Of a stretch of 64,000 bases of DNA, positions 46,616 through 54,005 are shown in pieces. Made by a program: the position numbers and the translations under genes. The stretch's first letter is position 1, and each line of letters begins with the position of its first letter. Under the pieces are notes generated by a model. That model did no database searches. It was not told the origin of the DNA and saw only the letters and a list, made by a program, of their open reading frames with translations. Source of the DNA: Dechloromonas sp. H13 (GTDB lineage: Bacteria; Pseudomonadota; Gammaproteobacteria; Burkholderiales; Rhodocyclaceae); the NCBI RefSeq assembly GCF_009469615.1, contig NZ_SSXX01000001.1:310001-374000 (forward strand). The letters are read 5' to 3'.

Positions 46616-46795
46616 ATGATCAGTTGCAAGGAAGCCACCCGCCTCGCCTCGCTACAGCTCGAACGCCAGCTCACGCTGCGTGAACGTCTGGCGCTGCGGA
46701 TGCATCTGGCGATCTGCGTCGGCTGCCGAAGGATGGAAAGGCAGTTCCGTTTCCTGCGCCAGGCAGCCGGTGCCTGGATGAGCCTCAAGGATTGA
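46616..46795 (+). CDS. Zinc-finger (zf-HC2 type) anti-sigma candidate
   Basis: 59 residues from ATG 46616 (CAGGAACGGAA upstream). It carries Cys4, His30, Cys34 and Cys37 in HLAICVGC, the HxxxCxxC of zinc-binding anti-sigma domains. There is no membrane helix, so a soluble ChrR-like redox or metal-sensitive anti-sigma factor is plausible. It is divergent from the ECF sigma gene and only 29 bases before hvfA. Size is at the lower limit of the family. Confidence 0.7.
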   Translation: MISCKEATRLASLQLERQLTLRERLALRMHLAICVGCRRMERQFRFLRQAAGAWMSLKD

Positions 46796-46824
46796 CACCC
46801 ACCGCAACCTCAACGGAGAAAACC

Positions 46825-47136
46825 ATGAAAAAGCAAAACGTCGTGACCCTGGCCATCGGCTCCGCCTTTGCCGCCGGCGCCCTGACCCCGCTGGCGCACG
46901 CCGCCGGCGACAACCCCTTCGGCGCAACCCGCCTGACGGCCGGCTATCAGCTGGCCCAGGCCGACGCCAAGCAGGCGGACGGCAAGTGCGGCGCCGACAA
47001 GAAGGCGGCGGAAGCCAAGTGTGGGGCGGACAAGAAAGCCGCCGAAGCGAAGGTTGCCGCCGACAAAAAGGCGGGCGAGGCGAAATGCGGGGCCAGCAAG
47101 AAGGGCGCCGAGGCGGCGTGCGGTGCCAAGAAGTAA
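46825..47136 (+). CDS. hvfA: HvfA-like RiPP precursor with 11-residue Cys repeats
   Basis: Secreted precursor peptide, 103 residues from ATG 46825 (CGGAGAA upstream). Signal peptide about 1-26 (cut at AHA-AG), then DNPFGATRLTAGYQLAQA, typical of HvfA/bufferin leaders. The rest is a Lys/Ala-rich tract of 11-residue repeats of the form EAKCGADKKAA with Cys at 55, 66, 88 and 99. The same position 77 in the third repeat is Val. In the family an MNIO enzyme turns Cys into oxazolone-thioamide or thiooxazole groups that bind copper. The operon partners follow. The repeat AKCGADKK differs from the classical EGKCG. Confidence 0.85.
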   Translation: MKKQNVVTLAIGSAFAAGALTPLAHAAGDNPFGATRLTAGYQLAQADAKQADGKCGADKKAAEAKCGADKKAAEAKVAADKKAGEAKCGASKKGAEAACGAKK

Positions 47137-47152
47137 GCCGTTGCCGAAGGTT

Positions 47153-47185
47153 GGCGCCGGCTTCCCGGCAAGGGACGCCGGCGCC
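47153..47185 (+). promoter_or_regulatory. Strong hairpin between hvfA and hvfB
   Basis: GGCGCCGGC (47153-47161) pairs with GCCGGCGCC (47177-47185), and the inner TCCC/GGGA extends the stem to about 13 bp around loop GGCAA. There is no T run. It could stabilise the hvfA message or attenuate read-through, giving more precursor than enzyme. Confidence 0.6.
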
Positions 47186-47256
47186 CACGGACACCACGAC
47201 TTGACGATGCGTTCCCCCATGCCGTACCCGCCCGTCGCGCCGCGCGGAGCGGGCTG

Positions 47257-48096
47257 ATGCACGCCCGTCCCGCCAGCGGCGCCGGCCTCGGTTTCCGCCG
47301 TGAACTGATCGAGCCGCTCAAGGCCGGCGTGCCGGCGGCGATCCGCTTTTTCGAACTGGCCCCGGAGAACTGGGCCGGCATCGGCGGCAGGGCGGCCCGC
47401 GACCTGCGGCTGTTCACCGAGCGCTATCCCTTCGTCTGCCACGGCCTGTCGCTGTCGCTCGGCGGCCCCGCCCCGCTCGACGAAAACCTGCTGCGACAGA
47501 TCAGGCGCTTCATGGCCGAGCACGGCATCGCCCTGTACACCGAACACCTCGCATGGTGCGCCGACGACGGCCATCTCTATGACCTGCTGCCGATCCCGCT
47601 CTCCGAAAAAGCCCTCAAATGGACGGTCGACCGCATCGGGCGGGCGCAGGACGCGCTCGGCATGCGCATCGGCATCGAAAACGCCTCGTACTACGTCGCC
47701 CCGCCGGGTGCCGAGATGGACGAGAGCGAATTCATCGCCGCCGTCGTGCGCGAAGCCGACTGCCTGCTCCATCTCGACGTGAACAACATCTATGTCAACA
47801 GCCGCAACTTCGGCTTCGACCCGCTGGCATTCCTGGCCGCGCTGCCGCTCGAACGCACCTGCTATATCCATGTCGCCGGCCATTACGTGGAACCTGACGG
47901 CCTGCTGATCGACACCCACGGCGCCACCGTCATCGACCCCGTGTGGTCCCTGCTCGCCGCCTCCTACGCGCGCGTCGGCCCGGTGCCGACCTGCCTCGAA
48001 CGCGATTTCAACATCCCCGACCTGGCGCAGCTGGGCGCCGAAGTCGGGATCATCGCCGGCCTGCAGGCGGCCGCCGGCCGACGCGAGGCGGCCTGA
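47257..48096 (+). CDS. hvfB: MNIO-family oxidative enzyme HvfB/BufB (DUF692)
   Basis: 279 residues of the multinuclear non-heme iron oxidase family that modifies Cys in partner peptides. Blocks: GLGFRRELIEPL, FFELAPENWAG, VCHGLSLSLGGPAPLD, YTEHLAWC, IGIENASYYV, LLHLDVNNIYVNSRNFGFD and IHVAGHY, which provide the Glu, His and Asp metal ligands. Its stop overlaps hvfC by one base (TGATG). It lies 120 bases after the precursor gene with a hairpin between. Substrate assignment to the adjacent precursor is inference from gene order. Confidence 0.93.
   Translation: MHARPASGAGLGFRRELIEPLKAGVPAAIRFFELAPENWAGIGGRAARDLRLFTERYPFVCHGLSLSLGGPAPLDENLLRQIRRFMAEHGIALYTEHLAWCADDGHLYDLLPIPLSEKALKWTVDRIGRAQDALGMRIGIENASYYVAPPGAEMDESEFIAAVVREADCLLHLDVNNIYVNSRNFGFDPLAFLAALPLERTCYIHVAGHYVEPDGLLIDTHGATVIDPVWSLLAASYARVGPVPTCLERDFNIPDLAQLGAEVGIIAGLQAAAGRREAA
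47602..47637 (-). repeat. USS-like bipartite repeat, copy R14 (inside hvfB)
   Basis: Core at 47626-47635 on the minus strand, followed by CGTCCATTTGAGGGC and TTTTTCGG. Both AT tracts are present. Confidence 0.6.
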
Positions 48097-48839
48097 TGCA
48101 GCCGCCGGATTTCCAGGCCTTCCAGCGCGCATTCGCCCGCCACATCCGCGACCCGCGGCGCGCGCCGCGCCCGGCCGGCGTCCCGGCGCGCCGGATGGCG
48201 GTCTACAACGAACTGCTTTTCGCCAACATCACCGGCGTTCTCGACGCCTGCTTCCCGGTCGCCCGCGCCACCCTCGGCGACGCACGCTGGCGGCGCCTGA
48301 ACCGGGCCTTCTACCGCGACTGGCCGTCGCATACCCCCTGGTTCCGCGAAATTCCGCGCGAATTCGTCCACTACCTGAACGCGGCCACGATCCGCCAGCC
48401 GCTGCCGGCCTGGCTGCGCGAACTGGCGCATTACGAATGGACCGAACTGGCGGTCGACCTCATGGCCTGCCCGCCTCCCCGCCACGAGCCGGCCGGCGAC
48501 CTGATGCACGAGCCCGTCGTGCTCAACCCGGCGCTCTTCAACCTGCAGTACGCCTGGCCGGTGCACCGCATCGGGCCGGGCTACCGGCCGCGCAAGCCGC
48601 GCCCGACCTGCCTCGTCGTCTTCCGCGATGCGGCCGAGGAAGTCCGCTTCGTCGAAACCAGCCCGGTCACCTGCCGCCTGCTGGCGCTGATGGTGGAACA
48701 ACCGGCCAGCGGCACCGCCGTCTGCCGACGCATCGCCGAGGAGTTGCAGCACCCGGCGCCGACGCAGTTGATGGACTTCGCCGCCCCGCTGCTCGACGAC
48801 CTGCGTCACCAGGGCATCGTCCTCGGCACCGCCCGCTGA
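48096..48839 (+). CDS. hvfC: HvfC/BufC partner protein (DUF2063)
   Basis: 247 residues from ATG 48096, overlapping the hvfB stop. The N-terminal DUF2063 region (MQPPDFQAFQRAFARHIRD, RRMAVYNELLFANITGVLDACFPVARATLG) is clear; the family is annotated as putative DNA-binding, but in HvfBC pairs it binds the leader of the precursor and hands it to HvfB. The C-terminal half has the usual YAWPVHRI and FRDAAEEVRF segments. No DoxX-type HvfD gene follows. Confidence 0.92.
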   Translation: MQPPDFQAFQRAFARHIRDPRRAPRPAGVPARRMAVYNELLFANITGVLDACFPVARATLGDARWRRLNRAFYRDWPSHTPWFREIPREFVHYLNAATIRQPLPAWLRELAHYEWTELAVDLMACPPPRHEPAGDLMHEPVVLNPALFNLQYAWPVHRIGPGYRPRKPRPTCLVVFRDAAEEVRFVETSPVTCRLLALMVEQPASGTAVCRRIAEELQHPAPTQLMDFAAPLLDDLRHQGIVLGTAR

Positions 48840-48946
48840 GCGCGGCGCCTGTCAGGCAATGTTACAAAGCAGGCAAGAAAGTCGAACAGACGTTCGCTGC
48901 CGCCGGCCTTAAATTGTCTTCGTCGTCAGTCACCAAAGGAGACATC

Positions 48947-49093
48947 ATGGAGAAAACGAAGAGCAAGGCGAAGCGCTTTCTGAAGCTGGACCGCCTCGGC
49001 ATGCGCATCGCCCACGCCCAGAAATATTTCACCCGGCGCCGCAAGGAGCGCGCCGAACGGGCCTTCGAACGGAGCATGCTGCAGGCGACGTAA
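48947..49093 (+). CDS. 48-residue very basic small protein
   Basis: ATG 48947 has AAAGGAGA upstream, a strong ribosome site. The product is 48 residues, with many Lys and Arg (MEKTKSKAKRFLKLDRLG; KYFTRRRKERAERAFERS), predicted helical and without a membrane helix. I do not recognise it; a nucleic-acid or ribosome partner is possible. It follows hvfC by 107 bases and has its own terminator, so it may be a separate small gene. Confidence 0.55.
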   Translation: MEKTKSKAKRFLKLDRLGMRIAHAQKYFTRRRKERAERAFERSMLQAT

Positions 49094-49117
49094 TCTCCAT
49101 CGCCCCCGGGAACACCG

Positions 49118-49155
49118 AACGGCGGAGACCCGCGACGGGTCACTCCGCCGTTTTT
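49118..49155 (+). terminator. Intrinsic terminator after the 48-residue gene
   Basis: AACGGCGGAG / CTCCGCCGTT stem with an inner ACCCG/CGGGT stem, then a T run. It overlaps the 3' end of the convergent mscS-type gene. Confidence 0.8.
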
Positions 49156-50411
49156 GCGTCGAGCACGCGGATTTCGCGCTGCGGGAAGGGAATCTGGATG
49201 CCGTGCGCCTTGAACGCCTGCCAGATGGCGAGGTTGATGTCGGAAATGACGTTGCCCTTGCCCTCTTCCGGATCGGCGATCCAGAAGCCGAGTTCGAGGT
49301 TGATGGCGCTCTCGGCGAAGGCTGTCAGGAAGACGCGCGGCGGCGAGTCGGCCAGCACCCGCGGCTGGGCCGCCGCCGCTTCGCGCATCAGACGCATCGC
49401 CAGTTCGAGGTCGGTGTCGTAGGCGACGCCGATGGTGGTCGCCAGGCGCAGCCGGGTGTCGGAATACGACTGGTTCTGCACCACGTTGGCGATCAGCGCC
49501 TCGTTGGGCACGATGAATTCCGTGCCGCCCGGGTTCTTGAGCACCGTGTAGCGCGTCGTGATCTTGCTCACCTGGCCGCCGTCGGCGCCCACCTGGACGA
49601 CATCGCCGAGATGGATCGAGCGGTCGAGCAGGATGATGAAGCCGGAAACGTAATTGCTGGCGATGCGCTGCATGCCGAGGCCGAGGCCGACGCCGAGGGC
49701 ACCGGTGAACACCGAGAAGGCGGTCATGTCGATGCCGACCATCGACAGGCCGGTGACCAGCGCCGCCACCGTGAGCAGCGCCTTGGCGACGCGCACGCCG
49801 ACGATGCGCAGGCTCGAATCGACATCTTCCATGCGCATCAGGCGCGCCTCGATCAGGCCGGCAACCCACAGGGCGACGACCACCGTCAGGAAGACGGTGA
49901 CGATGCCCTGGAGGATCATCCACAGGTTCAGGCGCTGGGCGCCGAGCGGAAAGACGACGCCCTCCAGCGCGTCGACCACGTGCGGCGCCAGGTCGGTGAT
50001 GTAGAGCGCCAGCCAGCCCCAGATGAAGGTGGCGATGATGCGCTCCCAGGTCGTCAGCCAGGTCGCCTTGGGGAAGGCTTGACGGAGGACGAAGACGACG
50101 GCGCGCACGAGCGCCATCGAGCCGATCAGCGGCAGCGCCAGGCGCAGCAGGTTGACGTGGATGAACTTCTGCAGCACCAGCTTGGCGATGCCCACCAGCG
50201 CGATGGCTGCCAGCGGGAACGCCAGGCGGGCGCCGGCATCGCGCAGGCGCCCGGCGCCCTCCTGGTGGTGGCGGCCGACCCACCAGCGCGCGAACAGCCA
50301 GGCGACGCCGACGCAGGCGACGAGGGCGACCACCTGCCAGACGAAATTGGGGTCGCCGAGGTCGTCGACCAGATCGCGGAACAACTGCAGGGCCTGATTT
50401 TTCCCGGTCAT
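49140..50411 (-). CDS. MscS-family mechanosensitive ion channel
   Basis: 423 residues from ATG 50411, chosen because it overlaps the rsmB stop by four bases (ATGA); the frame is open further into rsmB. About five or six helices in the N-terminal half, then the pore helix (VFTGALGVGLGLGMQRIASN) and the MscS beta domain (FIILLDRSIHLGDVVQVG, TVLKNPGGTEFIVPNEALIA). C-terminal alpha/beta part to the end. Larger than E. coli MscS (286 residues). Releases solutes on osmotic down-shock. Confidence 0.93.
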   Translation of the reverse strand: MTGKNQALQLFRDLVDDLGDPNFVWQVVALVACVGVAWLFARWWVGRHHQEGAGRLRDAGARLAFPLAAIALVGIAKLVLQKFIHVNLLRLALPLIGSMALVRAVVFVLRQAFPKATWLTTWERIIATFIWGWLALYITDLAPHVVDALEGVVFPLGAQRLNLWMILQGIVTVFLTVVVALWVAGLIEARLMRMEDVDSSLRIVGVRVAKALLTVAALVTGLSMVGIDMTAFSVFTGALGVGLGLGMQRIASNYVSGFIILLDRSIHLGDVVQVGADGGQVSKITTRYTVLKNPGGTEFIVPNEALIANVVQNQSYSDTRLRLATTIGVAYDTDLELAMRLMREAAAAQPRVLADSPPRVFLTAFAESAINLELGFWIADPEEGKGNVISDINLAIWQAFKAHGIQIPFPQREIRVLDAKTAE

Positions 50412-51679
50412 GGTCGCTTGTCCAGAACGGCGGCGAAGAAGCCGTCGGTGTTGTGGCGATGCGGCAGCAGGTGCAGGCAATCGCCGGCATCGCCGTCGAC
50501 CGCGATGCCGTGGCGGGCCAGCACGCCGGCGGCCGGCGTCAGCGTGAACTCCGGATGCGCGGCGAGGAAGGCGGCGACGATCGCATCGTTCTCCGCGGTC
50601 AACAGGCTGCAGGTGGCATAAACCACGCGCCCGCCGGGGCGCACCAGTTTCGCTGCAGCAGCGAGGATGGCGGCCTGCTTGAGCGCCAGTTCGGCGACCG
50701 AATCCGCGCTCTGCCGCCATTTGAGATCGGGGTTGCGGCGCAGCGTGCCGAGGCCGGAGCACGGCGCATCGACCAGCACGCGGTCGACCTTGCCCGCCAG
50801 GCGCTTGATCTTGCTGTCGCGCTCATGCTCGATGCGCGCCGGATGGACATTGGACAGCCCGGAGCGGGCGAGGCGCGGCTTCAGGTTGGCGAGGCGCTTG
50901 TCGGACACGTCGAAGGCGTAGAGGCGGCCGGTATTCTTCATCAGCGCGCCGAGCAGCAGCGTTTTGCCGCCGGCCCCGGCACAGAAATCGACGACCATTT
51001 CGCCGCGCTTCGGCTCCAGCAGGTAGCCGAGTAGCTGGCTGCCCTCGTCCTGAACCTCGAAGGCGCCTTCGAGGAACAGCGGATGCCTGGCCAGCGCCGG
51101 CTTGTCGCGCAGGCGCACGGCGAGCGGCGACAAGGGGCCGGGCACGGCGGCGATGCCGTCCGCCGCCAGGCGGGCGAGCAGCGCCTCGCGATTCGTCTTC
51201 AGGGTGTTGACGCGCAGGTCGAGCGACGCCGGCTGGTTGAGCGCCTGTGCCAGCGCGAGCACCTCGGCGGCGCCGAACTGCGCCGCCAGCCGCTCGTACA
51301 GCCAGTCCGGCAGGTCGCAGCGCACGGCGGGCGGCAGTTCGGCTTCCGGCAGCGCCTTGGCGGCGGCCAGCCATTCCTCCTCGCTCGCCTTGAGCACCGG
51401 CGCCAGTTCGCGCTGGCTCCAGCCGCGCGTCACGGCCAGGGCCGCCAGCAGCCGGTTGCGATCCGAGAGCTTGCCGGCGCAGCGCGCCTCGAGGCTGCGC
51501 CCGCGGCGCAGGACGGCGAACACCGTCTCGGCGACGAAGGCGCGGTCGGCATGGCCGAGCTGGCGGTGCTCGCGGAAATAGCGCGAAACAACGGCGTCTG
51601 CCGGATGCTCGAAGCGCAGCAGCAGGCCGAGCACGGCTTCGGCGTGGGCGAACAGGGCGGGAGTGAAGCGGGCTTTCAT
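50408..51679 (-). CDS. rsmB: RsmB-family 16S rRNA (cytosine-C5) methyltransferase
   Basis: 423 residues. N-terminal NusB-like part is divergent; the C-terminal methyltransferase is clear: SAM motif VVDFCAGAGGKTLLLGALM near residue 235, catalytic DAPCSGLGTLRRNPD and ATCSLLTAEND. Both Cys of m5C enzymes are present (in DAPCSG and ATCSLL). The gene is tightly packed between DUF3108 (4-base overlap) and mscS (4-base overlap). Assignment to RsmB rather than another m5C rRNA enzyme is likely but not certain. Confidence 0.85.
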   Translation of the reverse strand: MKARFTPALFAHAEAVLGLLLRFEHPADAVVSRYFREHRQLGHADRAFVAETVFAVLRRGRSLEARCAGKLSDRNRLLAALAVTRGWSQRELAPVLKASEEEWLAAAKALPEAELPPAVRCDLPDWLYERLAAQFGAAEVLALAQALNQPASLDLRVNTLKTNREALLARLAADGIAAVPGPLSPLAVRLRDKPALARHPLFLEGAFEVQDEGSQLLGYLLEPKRGEMVVDFCAGAGGKTLLLGALMKNTGRLYAFDVSDKRLANLKPRLARSGLSNVHPARIEHERDSKIKRLAGKVDRVLVDAPCSGLGTLRRNPDLKWRQSADSVAELALKQAAILAAAAKLVRPGGRVVYATCSLLTAENDAIVAAFLAAHPEFTLTPAAGVLARHGIAVDGDAGDCLHLLPHRHNTDGFFAAVLDKRP

Positions 51680-52650
51680 GGCGATCCTATTTCGGTGGCG
51701 ACCTGCTCGTAGCTGTCGCCTTTTTTGTCGGTGAAGCGGATTTTAACCGGCAAGCGCTGGCGATCGAGCGCGATCCAGATTTCGGTGACGTTGTCGGTCA
51801 TCGCCCGCAGGTGCAGGGTGCGGAAACGGCCGGCCGGCGTCTCGATCTCCTCCTCGCCCAGCGAATCGAGGGCGTAACGCTCGTACTTCTTGCCGGTGAC
51901 GACGCCCAGCGTGCTGCCCTCGGCCAGCTTGCCGAGGTAGGCCAGCTGGTAGTTGAGCGACAGGATGTCCTGCGTGCCTGGCGCCACCGGACGCACGCTG
52001 CCGTCGCGGGCGAGGCGGACTTCGCCGGTCGACCAGTCGAAATCGGCGTTTTCGTTGGCGTCCCGGCCGTTCTTCAGGCTGCGGTAGGTGTCCGGCTGCA
52101 GGCCGCCGGCGACCAGCCGCCCACGGCTTTCCGTTTCCAGGCGCACCGGCTTGAAGAGCGAGACCAGACCGCTGGTTTCGGTGATGCCGACCAGCCGGTA
52201 GCCGCCGTCCTCGGCGAATTCCCAGCGATGCTCGGCACGGCCGATCTGCAAGCCGAGCGATTCCTTGTAGATGGCGAAGCGGATGGTACCGGTCGCCGGC
52301 AGGAGCGGCCTGGCGGGCTCGGCGGCGGGGGCGGTTGCGGTCGACGGCATTTCAGGGGCGATTTCCGGGACAGCTTCGCCGGCGGGCGCGAGCGGGACCG
52401 ACTGCGCCGCCGGCGCGACGCTCGCCAGCCGCGGCGAGCGGGCCGGCCGGGTGGGCGGCCTGGCGGCAACCGGCGCGCTTGGCGGCACAGCGGCCGATGG
52501 CGTGGCGGGCGGCGCCGGCGGCGGCCGCAATTCGGCCTGCAGGGGCGCCGGCTCGGGTCCGCCGCCGAACAGTTCGACATCGGTCGCCAGCAGCGCAGCG
52601 GCATGGATCGCCAGCGAACCGAGCAGGGCCGCGAACAGGGCGACCGGCAT
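51676..52650 (-). CDS. DUF3108 domain protein with Pro/Ala-rich linker
   Basis: 324 residues. One helix at the N-terminus (LFAALLGSLAIHAAALL), then a low-complexity Pro/Ala region (about 30-115), and a periplasmic DUF3108 domain (about 120-320; YRLVGITETSGLVSLFKP, LSLNYQLAYLGKLAEGS). Family function is unknown, often near purN/purM. The linker contains repeat copy R15 as codons for PEIAPEMPSTATAP, so the linker partly consists of the dispersed repeat. Upstream stop/start overlaps with rsmB. Confidence 0.85.
   Translation of the reverse strand: MPVALFAALLGSLAIHAAALLATDVELFGGGPEPAPLQAELRPPPAPPATPSAAVPPSAPVAARPPTRPARSPRLASVAPAAQSVPLAPAGEAVPEIAPEMPSTATAPAAEPARPLLPATGTIRFAIYKESLGLQIGRAEHRWEFAEDGGYRLVGITETSGLVSLFKPVRLETESRGRLVAGGLQPDTYRSLKNGRDANENADFDWSTGEVRLARDGSVRPVAPGTQDILSLNYQLAYLGKLAEGSTLGVVTGKKYERYALDSLGEEEIETPAGRFRTLHLRAMTDNVTEIWIALDRQRLPVKIRFTDKKGDSYEQVATEIGSP
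52334..52368 (+). repeat. USS-like bipartite repeat, copy R15 (inside DUF3108 gene)
   Basis: Core TGCGGTCGAC at 52336-52345 preceded by GGT, then GGCATTTCAGGGG and CGATTTCCGGG. Both AT tracts are present. It lies in the Pro/Ala-rich linker-coding region. Confidence 0.75.
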
Positions 52651-52656
52651 CGCCGT

Positions 52657-53304
52657 TCAGCACACCTCGGGCGCGATCAGCACGGCTTCGGCGCGCGGCG
52701 CGGCGGCCAGGCGCACGCACCCTTCTTCGAGGCGCAGGCGGTCCTCGGCGAACCAGCGCACGGCCTGCGGATAGACCACGTGCTCCTGGCGCAACACGCG
52801 GGCGGCCAGCGTCGCCTCGTCATCGCCGTCGAGCACCGGCACCGCGGCCTGGATGACGATCGGCCCGTGATCGAGGGTCGGCGTCACGAAATGCACGGTG
52901 CAGCCGTGGATGCGGACGCCTTCCTCGAGCGCCTTGCGATGGGTGTGCAGGCCCGGAAAGGCCGGCAGCAGCGAGGGATGGATGTTGATCAGGCGGCCGG
53001 CATAGCGGCGCACGAAGCCGTCGCTGAGAATGCGCATGAAGCCGGCGAGGACGACGAGGTCGGGCGCGAAGCCGTCGATGCATTCGGCCAGCGCGGCGTC
53101 GAACGCCTCGCGCCCGGCGAACGCCTGGTGGTCGACGAAATGGGCAGTGATGCCGGCCCGGGCGGCCGTTTCCAGCCCCCGGGCGTCGGGCCGGTTGCTG
53201 ATCACGGCGGCGATGTTGACCGGCAGCCGGCCGGCGTCGCGGGCGGCGATCAGGGCTTCCATGTTGCTGCCGCGACCGGAGATGAGGATGACGATGTTTT
53301 TCAT
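52657..53304 (-). CDS. purN: Phosphoribosylglycinamide formyltransferase
   Basis: Third step of purine synthesis, using 10-formyl-THF. 215 residues from ATG 53304 (MKNIVILISGRGSNMEALI). Active-site blocks: VVLAGFMRILSDGFV, INIHPSLLPAFPGLHTHRKALE with catalytic Asn/His, and GCTVHFVTPTLDHGPIVIQA with Asp. The stop is followed 6 bases later by the DUF3108 start, a common pairing. It overlaps the lipoprotein gene by 4 bases. Confidence 0.96.
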   Translation of the reverse strand: MKNIVILISGRGSNMEALIAARDAGRLPVNIAAVISNRPDARGLETAARAGITAHFVDHQAFAGREAFDAALAECIDGFAPDLVVLAGFMRILSDGFVRRYAGRLINIHPSLLPAFPGLHTHRKALEEGVRIHGCTVHFVTPTLDHGPIVIQAAVPVLDGDDEATLAARVLRQEHVVYPQAVRWFAEDRLRLEEGCVRLAAAPRAEAVLIAPEVC

Positions 53305-54005
53305 TTGATGAAGCTTACAGGCAGGAAAATGGTGGACGCCACCGACTGGGTGGCCCGCGAAAAGCCGCGGCCGTTGCGGTCGGCGACGATCTTGGCCATC
53401 AGGTCGTGCAGCGCGATCTCGCGGCCGAATTCGCGCTCGAAGGAAATATTGGGGTTGGCCGGGTCGAGTTCGTTCGACAACAGGTAGAGCTGGCCGGCCG
53501 GGTTGCGGTCGCCGCTCAGCTTCCAGACGGCGATCTCCATGTTGCGCGCGCAGTTGTAGAGCTTGCGCTCGTCGAGCCCGTCGAGGATGTAGAACTCGTT
53601 CTTGTGTTCGAAGGCGGCGTCGGTCATCGTCAGCAGGCCGAACATCAGCGCCAGCACGCGATCGCCGTCGTAGGACTCGCTGAAGGCCAGCGCCGCCGCC
53701 GGCCCCTCGCGCATTCCGCCGAGTTCGGGAAAGCTCCCGGTCTGGCGCTTCTTCAGCCGCTCGACCGCCGCGTCGCGGCTGACCGCGCCGCCCTTCTTCC
53801 ATTCGCGCGGGTTGCGCTTGTAGAGCTTGTCGGCGATCAGCAGCAGGCCGTCGACGATGTCGCTGCGCACGGTGTCGGCGATACGGTCGACCTCCGTCTT
53901 GGCCAGGTATTTGACGTCGACCGTCGTCTCGGTACTGCCGTCCTTGCCCATCTTTGTCGCGCAGGCGGCGACCAGCGGGACGAGCAGGACGGCCAGCCAG
54001 CGCAT
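53301..54005 (-). CDS. Predicted lipoprotein of unknown function
   Basis: 234 residues from ATG 54005 (MRWLAVLLVPLVAACATKMG). The lipobox is VAAC with Cys at residue 15, so it would be lipid-anchored. The rest is helical and charged, with EVDRIADTVRSDIVDGLLLI and HKNEFYILDGLDERKLYNC. I do not recognise the domain. It is in a tight cluster with dedA (one-base overlap, TGATG) and purN (4-base overlap), so cotranscribed. Confidence 0.8.
   Translation of the reverse strand: MRWLAVLLVPLVAACATKMGKDGSTETTVDVKYLAKTEVDRIADTVRSDIVDGLLLIADKLYKRNPREWKKGGAVSRDAAVERLKKRQTGSFPELGGMREGPAAALAFSESYDGDRVLALMFGLLTMTDAAFEHKNEFYILDGLDERKLYNCARNMEIAVWKLSGDRNPAGQLYLLSNELDPANPNISFEREFGREIALHDLMAKIVADRNGRGFSRATQSVASTIFLPVSFIK

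Noticed and set aside
49118-49155. mscS end hairpin as an attachment site
   Set aside because: It is a stem plus T run that fits a terminator for the convergent small gene. There is no integrase or direct repeat.
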